Positions 27,001-34,440 of a stretch of 64,000 nucleotides of DNA are shown here, piece after piece (the first letter of the stretch is position 1; every line of letters begins with the position of its first letter). Source of the DNA: Planctomycetia bacterium. GTDB taxonomy: Bacteria; Planctomycetota; Planctomycetia; Gemmatales; Gemmataceae. The DNA is taken from NCBI GenBank assembly GCA_005772955.1, contig SXID01000056.1, forward strand, positions 1 to 64,000. The letters are read 5' to 3'. A program made the position numbers and the translations under genes. Below the pieces are notes generated by a model. It saw only the letters and a program-made list of their open reading frames with translations, was not told the origin of the DNA and ran no database searches.

Positions 27001-29970
27001 GACCACGCGCGGCTGCTCGAAACGCTGGAACACATACTCGACGACCGTCCGGACCTGTGGCAGGCGTGGTCCGTCGTCGTTCAGCAGTTGACCGGGCTAG
27101 GGCGCCTGGAAGAGGCGCATTCGCTCGCGCGCGAGGCAACCAACCGCTTCCCGCTACTCGGCAAGTTGTGGCTTGATCTCGCGCAGATTTGTCACGCGAT
27201 GGGCAACGGCGAAGCCCGGCTTGAATCGCTGCGGCAAGCGGTCGCGGTGTCGCCGGGTTGGTCCCTGGCCGCGCGCGAGTTGGCCGACGCGCTCGACGAC
27301 AACGAACAGCGCGAAGAAGCCATCGTCGTGCTTGAACGTGCGACGGTACGCAACCCGCTCGACGCGCTCTCGCATGGGTTCCTGGCCGAACGGCTCTGGG
27401 AAGAAGGCAGGTCGCGTGAGGCGATCGAGCGCGCGAAAACTGCAGTCCGACTCGAACCGGGATACGATTGGGCGTGGCACGCGGTTCAAATGTGGGCCGA
27501 GCGACTGGACGAACCCGACGAGCCGGCCGAACTGACGCGCGAACTTTCGCGCGACCGGGCCGGCGACCCACGTGTGTGGCTCCGGCTCGCGCGCATTCTG
27601 CAACACCCGCGACACAATGACGAGGTGCTTTCCGCACTCGACCGCGCCGTCTCGCTGGACCCGAAAAACGTAGAGGCACACGACCTGCGGTCCGAACGTC
27701 TCGCGGAGATGGGCCGATTCGAGGCCGCGCTCGAGGCCGCGCAGCCGCCGCAGTTCGCTGACGACATGCCGATGATTTTGCAAGGGCGCGAAGCGTGGGT
27801 GCAGGCGCGGCGCGGCGACTACACGTCCGCGATCCACCACATGCGCGCGCTCGTCTCCGTCGATCCCGCTTATGTGTGGGGCTGGCACCAACTCGCCGAC
27901 TGGTACAACGAGACCGGCAGTTCCGAGTTCTACCGCGAAGCCGCGTCCGAACTGGTCCGACTTCAGCCGCACCATCCGACAGGGTGGACCATGCGCGGCG
28001 AAGCAAAACTTCAAACAGGCGATCGCGTTGGCGGCAAGAGCGACCTGCGTGAAGCGCTGAAGATCAGTGCCACCTACTCGCCTGCCGCCGCGATCCTCTT
28101 CGATGCGTGTCTCGCGGACGAGGAGTTCCGCGAAGCACGCGTCGCGCTGGCGGTACTTCAAGAGCATGCGGGCGGGGCCGAGGTCACGATCAAGCAGATC
28201 CAGCTCGCGTGCAACACGGACGACCCGGAAACCGCGGCGCGCGCCTTCGCGGAAGTGTGCGAAGGCCCAGGCACGTCCGCGTTTCCCATTCAGGCCGCGC
28301 TCAACGAACTCCGCGTGGCCGGCTGGGAGGACCGCGGACAGCGCGTGTTGCGCGAAGCGTGGCAGAGCGGCGGCCCATTCCACCCGTGGGCGCCGATCTT
28401 CTGGATCGACTCGTCGGAAGGCCAGAACGCGGACCCCGGCGACCGGCTCCGCGCGGCCGACGCGGTCATCAAGGCGTACCCGAAGTTCATGCCGGGCCAC
28501 GACTGTAAAGCCGAGCAACTCGCGCTCGCGGGGCGCTACGACGAGGCGCTCGCCGCGTGCAAACCGGCGGAACTCGGCGACCCGCCTCCGGCCGAACTGC
28601 GTGGCCGCACCGCGTGGATCGAGGCGCGCCGCGGCGACCGCGCGCGGGCCATCTCCATCATGCGGCAACTCGTCACGGAACAGCCGCACTTCGTCCTGGG
28701 CTGGCGTCAACTCGCCGCGTGGTACGACGCAACCGGTCGGCCACGCGACTGCCTCGACGCGAGCGAACAGTTCGTGAAGCTCGAACCAACCAACCCGCTC
28801 GCGTACATCTATCGCGGCGAGGCTCGGCGCAGCGTCACGGACCGGCGCGGCGCACTGGCCGACTTCCAGAAGGCATTCGATCTCGATCCGACCTTGGAAG
28901 CGGCCGGGTTGAACCTCATCACGGAACAACTCGCGGCGGGCGACGTGGCGTCCGCGGCTCGCACGCTTGGCACCCTCCAGGAACACGCGGACGGCCCGCT
29001 GGTGTGTCTGCGCGACGTTCAGATCGCGTGCCGGCAGGGCGCGATCGAACCCGCGTTGTCGAGCTTCCGCGAACTCGCGTCCGACCCAGAAGTAACTCGC
29101 GGTACGCTCCGCGAGGCTGTGCAAGCGTTCGACGCCGAGGGTTGGGGCGCGAAGCTCACCGACGAGTTGAAGGAACTCGCGTTCGCGGACGACGCGAGCG
29201 CAGACGTGGCCGGCTTGTGGGCCGACCGCGCGGTCGCGGCCGGCACGTCGGACGCGGTGTCCGAGCGACTCCCGGACCTGCTCGCGCGAAACCCAGAAGC
29301 CGGGCGTGAGGTGGTGCTGGCCTACCTCTGGGCGCTGGCCGCGGCCAGCAAACCGGTGCAGGCCACCGTGCAGAAGTACTACGACATTCTTCGCGCCGAC
29401 GATGACGCCTGGGCACGGACCGGCGCCGCGCTGGTCGCGGCCGGGCACCACGGCATGGCGTCCGCGTGGTTCGCCGACTGGCGAGACCGACCCGACGTGG
29501 AAGCGTGGATGCTGCGCCCGCTGGCGATGACGTTCCGGCTGTTGGATCAGGACGAACGCGCGGCCGACGTGTGCCGCGCCGCGGTGAAACTCGGCGGCCC
29601 CGAGGACGTGCTCGCGGACTTCCGCGCGTGGCTCGCGCTCGATCTGGCGCTCAGCGGCCAACCGGACGAAGCCAGCACGCACACCGCGAAGATCGACGCG
29701 GTCACCGTTTCCGACAGCACGCGATTGATCCTGGCGATGGCGCAAGCGGTGGTGATGGTGAAGCAGGCCGGTCCCGACGGCAAAGCGGCGGCGTTCAAGG
29801 AAGCGAAGGAGACGCTGCGTGTGGCGGCGGACGCGTGTGCCGCGAAGGACGTGCCCGCGGGCGCGGCGCGGGCGTACCGCCGCGTGGCGGCGGGCGTCGC
29901 GGGCGAAGCCGGCGCACTGACCGCGAAACTGTGGGCGGTGTGGCAGCGCATCGCCCCGTGGGTGAAGTGA
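24004..29970 (+). CDS. Giant tetratricopeptide-repeat protein with degenerate C39-like domain
   Basis: A protein of 1988 residues built almost wholly of TPR-type helix pairs, for example DFDRAERLLNRAEAITPDRPW, EEAHSLAREATNRFPLLGKLW, RSREAIERAKTAVRLEPGYDW. Around residues 365-470 is a different domain (REFTLSRDAAVALIERNVPF, IVTLVEAGFSQPRLCVGAD, GPRCLVIVP) resembling C39-like peptidase domains of planctomycete TPR proteins; the His expected before the VxG motif is Gln, and no catalytic Cys is evident. There is no signal peptide or membrane helix, so it is probably cytoplasmic and a protein-interaction scaffold. Two GC-rich palindromic elements are read in frame, at residues 291-320 and 718-733. 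The DNA is among the most GC-rich of the window. Confidence 0.85.
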   Translation: MEIAPADLTRVRELYMQGRYRQAYDAATALGPLREWSGTAARLIGGRLAIQLAAPKLGRRMHLIAFRATPAYPEAIYYHARYRLERFGPLSTWRFMRDHPDWSDSPPELHADWIALNAFLVARLRDFDRAERLLNRAEAITPDRPWPCIERSSVYEFADRLDDAMTAARRSLEIHPWFRPGVQSVAHLLLRQGRDRETLDFLTEANRNLESGLVVAQLAALQTDLGHYTDARRTLDRYAELSPLIEPEVAKWLTARRADSAYFLGEPTVAARFAREVKDEFYDRFAERLENLSPQPPPLRGEGEPDLSPSLLKGGVGEGLLATPRNIIKLDFPPAPAAPTVYELLARFWNHPLPRMSEGVPPADGLPDAGERRRAEEAGWVAREFTLSRDAAVALIERNVPFIVTLVEAGFSQPRLCVGADAMRGSLSIIDGADRRPVDAPVDSLVKRFAPFGPRCLVIVPASEAGAFDGLPELAESDPRESLYAVQKPLLAHDRDAAEAALRIMRDRFTDSKFTLYGELALSRYDAHPLRLLALYDALLAKNPHESTWVLLKANVLRELNRMTEREALLETEGSRLDAEPMVSQTFAQSILPFPHRQADATRILRRSVQDRPTAAAGYYLLATQWWEERHFDEAAELYRFACTLEEREDQFADAYFRAARATAQVPEALRLFQQRSGRAAVPVPAATRALFHALMDRDEPQQAATAVNLAIRKLQESSPPPFLGEGVGGKGSSERSQSLGELLLFRAECHASADRFTEADVDLTAAKPLVQPVAWHKAAARVSRTKPDVATAGAHYLEAIKLEPLSMESHRTLTALLADTDGRAAARTHLAQSCQRFPHYYPLLKLHAEFLSGDTDADADRAIQDLLAEHPNDAWALRQRALVLADHKRADEALRDVLRAGELEPNHLWYFSVLAQVHKRADRTADALTAIRDGLRRNIDQEPLIAELMQLSRGRREKRDALEFVETELRRQPHTGEGLVAFVGTSHHVFQGAGSDPDDHARLLETLEHILDDRPDLWQAWSVVVQQLTGLGRLEEAHSLAREATNRFPLLGKLWLDLAQICHAMGNGEARLESLRQAVAVSPGWSLAARELADALDDNEQREEAIVVLERATVRNPLDALSHGFLAERLWEEGRSREAIERAKTAVRLEPGYDWAWHAVQMWAERLDEPDEPAELTRELSRDRAGDPRVWLRLARILQHPRHNDEVLSALDRAVSLDPKNVEAHDLRSERLAEMGRFEAALEAAQPPQFADDMPMILQGREAWVQARRGDYTSAIHHMRALVSVDPAYVWGWHQLADWYNETGSSEFYREAASELVRLQPHHPTGWTMRGEAKLQTGDRVGGKSDLREALKISATYSPAAAILFDACLADEEFREARVALAVLQEHAGGAEVTIKQIQLACNTDDPETAARAFAEVCEGPGTSAFPIQAALNELRVAGWEDRGQRVLREAWQSGGPFHPWAPIFWIDSSEGQNADPGDRLRAADAVIKAYPKFMPGHDCKAEQLALAGRYDEALAACKPAELGDPPPAELRGRTAWIEARRGDRARAISIMRQLVTEQPHFVLGWRQLAAWYDATGRPRDCLDASEQFVKLEPTNPLAYIYRGEARRSVTDRRGALADFQKAFDLDPTLEAAGLNLITEQLAAGDVASAARTLGTLQEHADGPLVCLRDVQIACRQGAIEPALSSFRELASDPEVTRGTLREAVQAFDAEGWGAKLTDELKELAFADDASADVAGLWADRAVAAGTSDAVSERLPDLLARNPEAGREVVLAYLWALAAASKPVQATVQKYYDILRADDDAWARTGAALVAAGHHGMASAWFADWRDRPDVEAWMLRPLAMTFRLLDQDERAADVCRAAVKLGGPEDVLADFRAWLALDLALSGQPDEASTHTAKIDAVTVSDSTRLILAMAQAVVMVKQAGPDGKAAAFKEAKETLRVAADACAAKDVPAGAARAYRRVAAGVAGEAGALTAKLWAVWQRIAPWVK
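24874..24963. repeat. Nested GC-rich palindrome inside the TPR gene, first copy
   Basis: AACCTCTCCCCCCAACCCCC at the left end and GGGGTTGGGGAGGGGTT at the right end pair, each half with its own CCCCT(A)AG / CTT(A)AAGG hairpin. It is read as [15 protein letters not shown], then LSPSLLKGGVGEGLL. It interrupts the linker before the C39-like domain. Confidence 0.9.
26157..26203. repeat. Half copy of the GC-rich palindrome inside the TPR gene
   Basis: Only the right half is present: CCCCCCACCCTTCTTGGGGG followed by AGGGGGTTGGCGGAAAAGGTTCTT. It is read as [15 protein letters not shown], matching the peptide of the copies at 13640 and 53482. Confidence 0.8.
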
Positions 29971-29977
29971 GGCGACT

Positions 29978-30358
29978 GTGACATCGGGAGGAGCCGAGAC
30001 GGACTCGCGATTCGAGTTGCGGCCCTCGACCACCGCGGGCGCGGGACAGGGCGTGTTCGCTCGCGTCGATCTGCCGACCGGTGCGGAACTGGAGATCATC
30101 GGCGTACTGGTCGAGCGCGATTCCGCGACCGACCGCTGTTCGCACTTCGCCGACCATCACAAGTTCGTCGTCGGGGAGAAGTGGCTTCTGGTGCCGCTCG
30201 GCTTCGGCGGGATGGTGAACCACTCCGACGAGCCAAACATGGTGCGCGAAGTGCGCGGCGAGCGGGTGTTCTTGCGAACCCTGCGCACCGTCGCCGCGGG
30301 CGAAGAACTCTTCCATTGCTACTCCCCACTCGCAATGGAACGCCTCGGGCTGTGTTGA
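29978..30358 (+). CDS. Small SET-domain protein (putative protein lysine methyltransferase)
   Basis: A 126-residue protein that is essentially one SET domain: GAGQGVFARVDLPTGAEL, then NHSDEPNMVRE, then RTVAAGEELFHCYSP. These are the SAM-binding and active-site segments of SET proteins (NHS..PN and GEE..xxY). SET methyltransferases act on lysines of histones in eukaryotes and of ribosomal or other proteins in bacteria; the target here is unknown. The GTG at 29978 follows GAGG at a good distance. The gene starts eight bases after the giant TPR gene, so the two are probably one operon and may act together. Confidence 0.8.
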   Translation: MTSGGAETDSRFELRPSTTAGAGQGVFARVDLPTGAELEIIGVLVERDSATDRCSHFADHHKFVVGEKWLLVPLGFGGMVNHSDEPNMVREVRGERVFLRTLRTVAAGEELFHCYSPLAMERLGLC

Positions 30359-30380
30359 CTACGCGAAAGTCTTCTCGGTT

Positions 30381-30405
30381 CCAAGGCTTCAATTCCCGGC
30401 CTTGG
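30381..30405 (+). terminator. Weak hairpin after SET gene
   Basis: CCAAGGC, an 11-base loop, then GCCTTGG. No T-run follows directly; a CT-rich stretch with TTTCCAC repeated about every seven bases follows at 30417-30445. Confidence 0.35.
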
Positions 30406-30528
30406 CGGTTGTACCTTTCCTCCTTTCCACTTTCCACTCCGCCAAAGGCGGTTCACCTTGCCGCCGGACACGCGGTTGCAGTATCGTGCCAGATGAAAGT
30501 CGCCTTGGTCCCGCACGGACGCACACCA

Positions 30529-31599
30529 ATGATCCGTTCCCTCGCGTTCTGTTCGCTCGTCGTTCTGCTTGCAGGATGTACACGCGACCACACACGCGCG
30601 CAAGGGCCGTTCGGGAAGTCCATGAAGGAGCCGGCGCCACCCTCCGGCGCGATCACACCACCCAAACCTCTCGGAAATCAGTCACCGCTGGGAATCGCTT
30701 CCGCCGATCCGCGACCGACTCCATCGGACGAGCGCCCGCTCATTCCGCCACGTACCGATGGCACGGCGTCCCCGCCGGAAATCGACGCGGACCAAAACAC
30801 GTTTCCGCCGTTCCGCAAGCGGTTCCCCGAGCCGAAGTTACCCTCGCCGTTCGTGCCAAAGACGCCCAACACCGAAGCACTTATCGCAAAGAGCCTTGCC
30901 GAACTGAAGGCGGTTCTCGCGGTCGCGAGCGCTGCGTGGAAAGCTCTGGACACGTTCGAGGGCACACTCACGCGGCGAGAGATCAGCCCGCAAGGCACGG
31001 CAACCAACGAGGTTGTGCTATTCCAGTTCCGCAAGGAACCGATGAGCGTGTATACGCGAACGACCGGCGAGAACGGCAAGGGTCGCGAAATGATCTACAG
31101 CCCCGGCAAGCACGGCGACAAGTTGCACCTCGCGCTCGGCCAAGGTGACGCCAAGTTGATCCGGGCCGGGACCGTTCTGCCTGCCCTTTCGCCCGACGAT
31201 CCGCGTGTGAAGGAGAAAGCCCGGCACAGCATCCGCGACGCCGGATTCGGGAAGAACCTCGCGAAACTCGCGGACATGCTCGCGAAGATCGAGGCGGGGA
31301 AACTCCCGTCCGACACACTCACGTTTCACGGGCCGGTGAAACGCGACGAGTACCCGTACCCGCTCGTGGCCATCACGCATAACCTTCGCGTCGAGGACGA
31401 CCCGCTGTTCCCCAAAGGCGGGAGCCGCACGTTCTTCTTCGACCCGAACGAGAAGTCGCCGTCATATGGGTTACCGGTGTTGGTCGTCGCAACCGACGCG
31501 ACCGGCAAGGAAGCGGAATACTATCTATTCGAGAAGGTGAAGTCGCCAGCGAAACTCACCGACGCGGACTTCAACCCGGACCGGTTGGGGAAGAAGTAG
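30529..31599 (+). CDS. DUF1571 lipoprotein
   Basis: A protein of 356 residues. MIRSLAFCSLVVLLAGC ends in a lipobox, so Cys17 is the likely lipid-anchored residue. A Pro-rich disordered stretch runs to about residue 115. The DUF1571 domain follows: LDTFEGTLTRREIS, FQFRKEPMSVYTRT, GREMIYSPGKHGDKLHLALG, and RHSIRDAGFGKNLAKLADML. The function of DUF1571 is unknown; it is common in planctomycetes and is likely to lie in the outer or inner membrane facing the periplasm. The ATG at 30529 is fixed by the lipobox; in-frame starts upstream have no signal. Confidence 0.82.
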   Translation: MIRSLAFCSLVVLLAGCTRDHTRAQGPFGKSMKEPAPPSGAITPPKPLGNQSPLGIASADPRPTPSDERPLIPPRTDGTASPPEIDADQNTFPPFRKRFPEPKLPSPFVPKTPNTEALIAKSLAELKAVLAVASAAWKALDTFEGTLTRREISPQGTATNEVVLFQFRKEPMSVYTRTTGENGKGREMIYSPGKHGDKLHLALGQGDAKLIRAGTVLPALSPDDPRVKEKARHSIRDAGFGKNLAKLADMLAKIEAGKLPSDTLTFHGPVKRDEYPYPLVAITHNLRVEDDPLFPKGGSRTFFFDPNEKSPSYGLPVLVVATDATGKEAEYYLFEKVKSPAKLTDADFNPDRLGKK

Positions 31600-32040
31600 C
31601 CGCAACGTTCTTGGTTTTGTGGCACCGACATTCCTGTCTGTGCATCATCTTCGGCGGTTCTCGCGGAGCGAGCACTGGCCCAAACACCTGCCCATTGCGC
31701 GACAGATACCACTGCTTTTCCGCCACGGTGTCCCGTTTTGTATCGCGTGCGATTGTGAAGCCTGTTCATCGACCCGGCTCCGATGGTCAATTCTCCCGTT
31801 TGTCCCTGTCATCGTGTCAGAGAGAGTGAAGTCGTGTCAGGCAGGTGGGCAGGGGAAACGCACAGGCTGGCTTGACGCGATGTTCGCATCTGATGTATTT
31901 TACAGTAGTTAGCGCCGTACTTCTCGCCTCTCCTCGGACTTCGGCACCCAGTTTGCTCCGATTCAATTCCCAGGCTCCTTCCACGTGGCGCTGTCAGACC
32001 GGTTTTTGCCGTCTCTTGCGCGTCCGGGGAGGTAACAACA
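31600..32040. other. Intergenic region before response regulator
   Basis: About 440 bases without a gene. GGCACCGACATTCCTGTCTG at 31621-31640 resembles a diverged repeat arm, but I see no clean partner. A candidate promoter lies at 31872-31901. Confidence 0.5.
31872..31901 (+). promoter_or_regulatory. Candidate sigma-70 promoter for the response regulator
   Basis: TTGACG at 31872-31877 and TATTTT at 31896-31901 are separated by 18 bases. Transcription would start near 31908, giving a leader of about 130 bases to the ATG at 32041. The same TTGACG box with 18-base spacing occurs at 63908. Confidence 0.45.
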
Positions 32041-32547
32041 ATGACTTCCGCGACGCGTAACGACCTTCGCCCCGATGGCGGCGAACCGACGAAGACCGGA
32101 CCCGCGAACAACCCGCCGCGGTTCTCGATCCTCATTGCCGACGACGATCGCGGCGCGCGCGAAGCGCTGGGCGAGATGCTTGCGGCTCGCGGGTTCCGCA
32201 CCGTCTTGGCCGCCGACGGCGGTGAGGCCGTCGAACTGGTGCAGGTGGACCTCGTTCACCTTGTCCTGTTCGACATGCACATGCCGCGGCTCACGGGATT
32301 GGAAGCGTTCGCGGTGATCCGCCAGACGCTCGACCGCATCCTGCCAGCCGTGCTGATGACCGCCGACGCGAACAACGAGTTGATCCGTCAGGCGTTCGCG
32401 GCGCAGGTATACAGCGTGATTCCGAAGCCGGTGAACGGGAACGTCGTATTACACACCTTGGAACGGGCGCTCGCGAAGGTGTACGGCCCGCGCCCGAACC
32501 CGCAAGACAAAGTCGATGGGCCGCGCCCACCGGCGAATGACGAATGA
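32041..32547 (+). CDS. Single-domain response regulator
   Basis: A protein of 168 residues with one receiver domain at about 27-150: acidic pocket ADDD, phospho-acceptor aspartate in VLFDMHMPRL, Thr in LMTAD, and Lys in IPKPV. There is no DNA-binding or enzyme domain, so it would act as a phosphorelay intermediate or by protein contact. No histidine kinase is encoded nearby. GGGGAGG lies eight bases before the ATG. The last residues (PPANDE) and stop are provided by a heptamer repeat, so the original C-terminus may have been replaced. Confidence 0.9.
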   Translation: MTSATRNDLRPDGGEPTKTGPANNPPRFSILIADDDRGAREALGEMLAARGFRTVLAADGGEAVELVQVDLVHLVLFDMHMPRLTGLEAFAVIRQTLDRILPAVLMTADANNELIRQAFAAQVYSVIPKPVNGNVVLHTLERALAKVYGPRPNPQDKVDGPRPPANDE

Positions 32548-32568
32548 CGAATGACGAATGACCGATGA
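32534..32568 (+). repeat. Heptamer direct repeat at the response regulator stop
   Basis: GCGAATGACGAATGACGAAT and so on: about four tandem copies of GAATGAC, then CGATGACC. The stop codon of the response regulator lies within it. Similar seven-base tandem units occur at 55231-55306. Confidence 0.85.
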
Positions 32569-32590
32569 CCACTCAACAGGAGATTTCCCG

Positions 32591-32887
32591 ATGGCGGCAT
32601 TGAAGATCGTCCCGCTGAACGACAAGATCGTGGTCGAGCGGCTCGAGGCCGACGACAAAACGGTGGGCGGCATCATCCTGCCCGACAGCGCCAAAGAGAA
32701 GCCGAAACAAGGCAAGGTGCTCGCGATCGGCGACGGCAAGGCGCTCGACAACGGTAAGCGTGCCCCGTTCCAGGTAAAGGTCGGCGACCGCGTTCTTTTC
32801 ACGAGTTACGCTGGCAGCGAAGTAACCATCGACGGCAAAGAATACCTCATCGTGACCGAAGACGATCTACTCGCTGTTGTGGACTGA
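32591..32887 (+). CDS. groES: Co-chaperonin GroES
   Basis: This 98-residue protein has the Cpn10 pattern throughout: LKIVPLNDKIVVERLEADDKT, the mobile loop GGIILPDSAKEKP, QGKVLAIGDG, VKVGDRVLFTSYAGSEV and the end KEYLIVTEDDLLAVVD. It should form the heptameric lid of the GroEL folding chamber in the cytoplasm. AGGAG stands 10 bases before the ATG. There is no groEL next to it, unlike the usual groESL operon. The region between it and the response regulator is only a heptamer repeat and a ribosome binding site, so the two may share a transcript. Confidence 0.95.
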   Translation: MAALKIVPLNDKIVVERLEADDKTVGGIILPDSAKEKPKQGKVLAIGDGKALDNGKRAPFQVKVGDRVLFTSYAGSEVTIDGKEYLIVTEDDLLAVVD

Positions 32888-32889
32888 AG

Positions 32890-32970
32890 CAGTCGCGAGT
32901 GACGAGCAAAGGCAGAAGAACGGAGGCGGTTTCGCTTCTGGTCTTCTGCCTTTACTCGTCACTCGCGAGT
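32890..32970. repeat. Long inverted repeat, family D, after groES
   Basis: AGTCGCGAGTGACGAGCAAA with GGCAGAAG following pairs with CTTCTGCC then TTTACTCGTCACTCGCGAGT ending at 32970. The GAGTGACGAG core recurs at 57341-57437. It may also terminate groES transcription. Confidence 0.85.
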
Positions 32971-33131
32971 ACAACTTCTTGCGGCCTCGTTCGCGCGGAT
33001 TATCGTGTGACGATTATTCCGGTCTCGCCGGGATGATTGCGTGCTCGGCTCTCTCGCGGCGTGTACCCGCTCTGTGTTTGGGTGGGGCCGGGGAGCGTGC
33101 CGACACGGGCGCATGGTGGCCTCGGTTCCGC

Positions 33132-33377
33132 ATGGCTACGAACATCTACGTCGGCAACTTACCCTGGTCCACGACGGACGACGAACTGTCCGCAATGTTC
33201 CAACAGTTCGGCACGGTGACCCGTACCCCGATCGTGATGGACCGCGAAACCAGGCGTTCGCGCGGGTTCGGGTTCGTCGAAATGGCCAACGATACCGAAG
33301 CCCAGGCCGCCATCGCCGCTCTGAACGAGCAGCAGATGAACGGACGCCCGCTACTCGAATCCCAGCATCCCCAGTGA
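33132..33377 (+). CDS. RNA-binding protein with one RRM domain
   Basis: An 81-residue protein with RNP2 IYVGNLPW at 4-11 and RNP1 RGFGFVEM at about 44-51, the RRM pattern of cyanobacterial and planctomycete glycine-rich RNA-binding proteins. It should bind single-stranded RNA, possibly in stress or cold response. The usual end NGRPL(T/V)VNEARP plus Gly/Arg tail is replaced by NGRPLLESQHPQ and a stop, seven bases before a very strong hairpin. The C-terminus therefore looks shortened. The ATG at 33132 has no clear Shine-Dalgarno but begins the RRM directly. Confidence 0.88.
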   Translation: MATNIYVGNLPWSTTDDELSAMFQQFGTVTRTPIVMDRETRRSRGFGFVEMANDTEAQAAIAALNEQQMNGRPLLESQHPQ

Positions 33378-33383
33378 ATCGCA

Positions 33384-33447
33384 GTTTAGCGTCGGCCCCA
33401 GCGGGGCCGTCTTTCGGACGACGGCCCCGCTGGGGCCGACGCTAAAC
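33384..33447. repeat. Near-perfect long hairpin after the RRM gene
   Basis: GTTTAGCGTCGGCCCCAGCG continues through GGGCCGTC and pairs without mismatch over about 28 bases with the block ending CGCTGGGGCCGACGCTAAAC; the loop is about eight bases. It could terminate transcription from both sides, or be a repeat element. Confidence 0.85.
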
Positions 33448-33635
33448 ATTCTCATTGCTTGGTAGGCACCAACATTTCACGCTGCGCATCGTCTGTCGTG
33501 GCCAGGGACTTGAGGCAATCTTTACAGCCCGCGCGGTTTTTTCTTGACCTTCGCGGCCGAAATCGGCAACCTATCCCCACGTCGCTCGATGGATCAGCGA
33601 CGCCCCATCACTCAAGGCCAGGGAGGGTCACACCA

Positions 33636-33911
33636 ATGCTCGTTACCACCGAATCCAAGGCGCAGGGCTGGCGCGCGGTCGCGATCTTCGATGATCGCGG
33701 GGACGCACTCGTCTTCGTCGGCCGCTCGTCCACTCAGGTTCGCCAGCAGTACGTCGAAGCGTTCGCCGAAGTGCTCGACGAGGAAGAACGCGAACACGTC
33801 ACCACAATCCAGCTCCAGCAGTGGAGCGGTGCCCCGGACGCGGGCCGCTGGGTGCTCAAGAACACGCTGAAGGTGCCGGTGCCGGTCGCGAAACTCCGCC
33901 TCGCCGCGTAA
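33636..33911 (+). CDS. Unknown protein, 91 residues
   Basis: Not recognised. RAVAIFDDRGDALVFVGRSS, then QVRQQYVEAFAEVLDEEER, then a C-terminal TLKVPVPVAKLRLAA suggest a small alpha/beta protein. GGGAGG eight bases before the ATG supports expression and start. It stands alone between the RRM gene and a 530-base gap. Confidence 0.65.
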   Translation: MLVTTESKAQGWRAVAIFDDRGDALVFVGRSSTQVRQQYVEAFAEVLDEEEREHVTTIQLQQWSGAPDAGRWVLKNTLKVPVPVAKLRLAA

Positions 33912-34440
33912 CTCAACCCGGTCATTGCGAACACCCGGCCGTTCTCGTATCGTGGCATCCGCCGCGGCGCGAGAGCGGCCGACGCCATTGATACGAGCGA
34001 AAGCACAAAAACTTTCCTTTCTGTCGCGGTCGTTCCCTTGTTATGATTTCACACCGTTGGACTCGAGGAATTGGGTCTGATGGGGGACAAAGCAACACCA
34101 GTGACGAACGTGCTACTTGTAAGGCTTCGAAGGGAATTGTCCGGTCGAGCGGGGCGATCCACCCGGGGGCTATCGGAGTACGAGCAGGTGTACTTCACCA
34201 CTCTTAAACAGATCAAACCGACAGACGCCGGGAGTCTTCTAACAGCTGCGGTCTGAAACTCCCCCCTCTACGTCACTTCAGATTCCCTCACCAACATGTT
34301 CGGCGCAGACTGGCTCGCTTACCGGGCTTGCAACCGGACAGTCCCCGTCGAACAATAGAGCAGTCCCTTCAAGTCGGTCGCGTGCTGTTCCGTGACGGGC
34401 GCCTCTCCGCGCGCGCCGACCCAGACGAGAGGAATCGGAG
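33912..34440. other. Intergenic region of about 530 bases
   Basis: No gene can be supported. A reading frame at 34071-34256 would give 61 residues, but it has an ordinary basic, low-complexity composition, no clear ribosome binding site, and no recognisable motif. TATGAT at about 34041 could be a -10 box, but no -35 box stands in front of it. Confidence 0.45.

Noticed and set aside
27154-30099. Open frame of about 980 codons on the minus strand opposite the TPR gene
   Set aside because: It is a shadow of the GC-rich, codon-biased TPR gene: composition is Arg/His/Val-rich with no motif, and the plus-strand frame has clear TPR patterns throughout.
34071-34256. Possible small gene of 61 residues
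   Set aside because: No ribosome binding site, no recognisable motif, and the composition is what chance frames give in this sequence.
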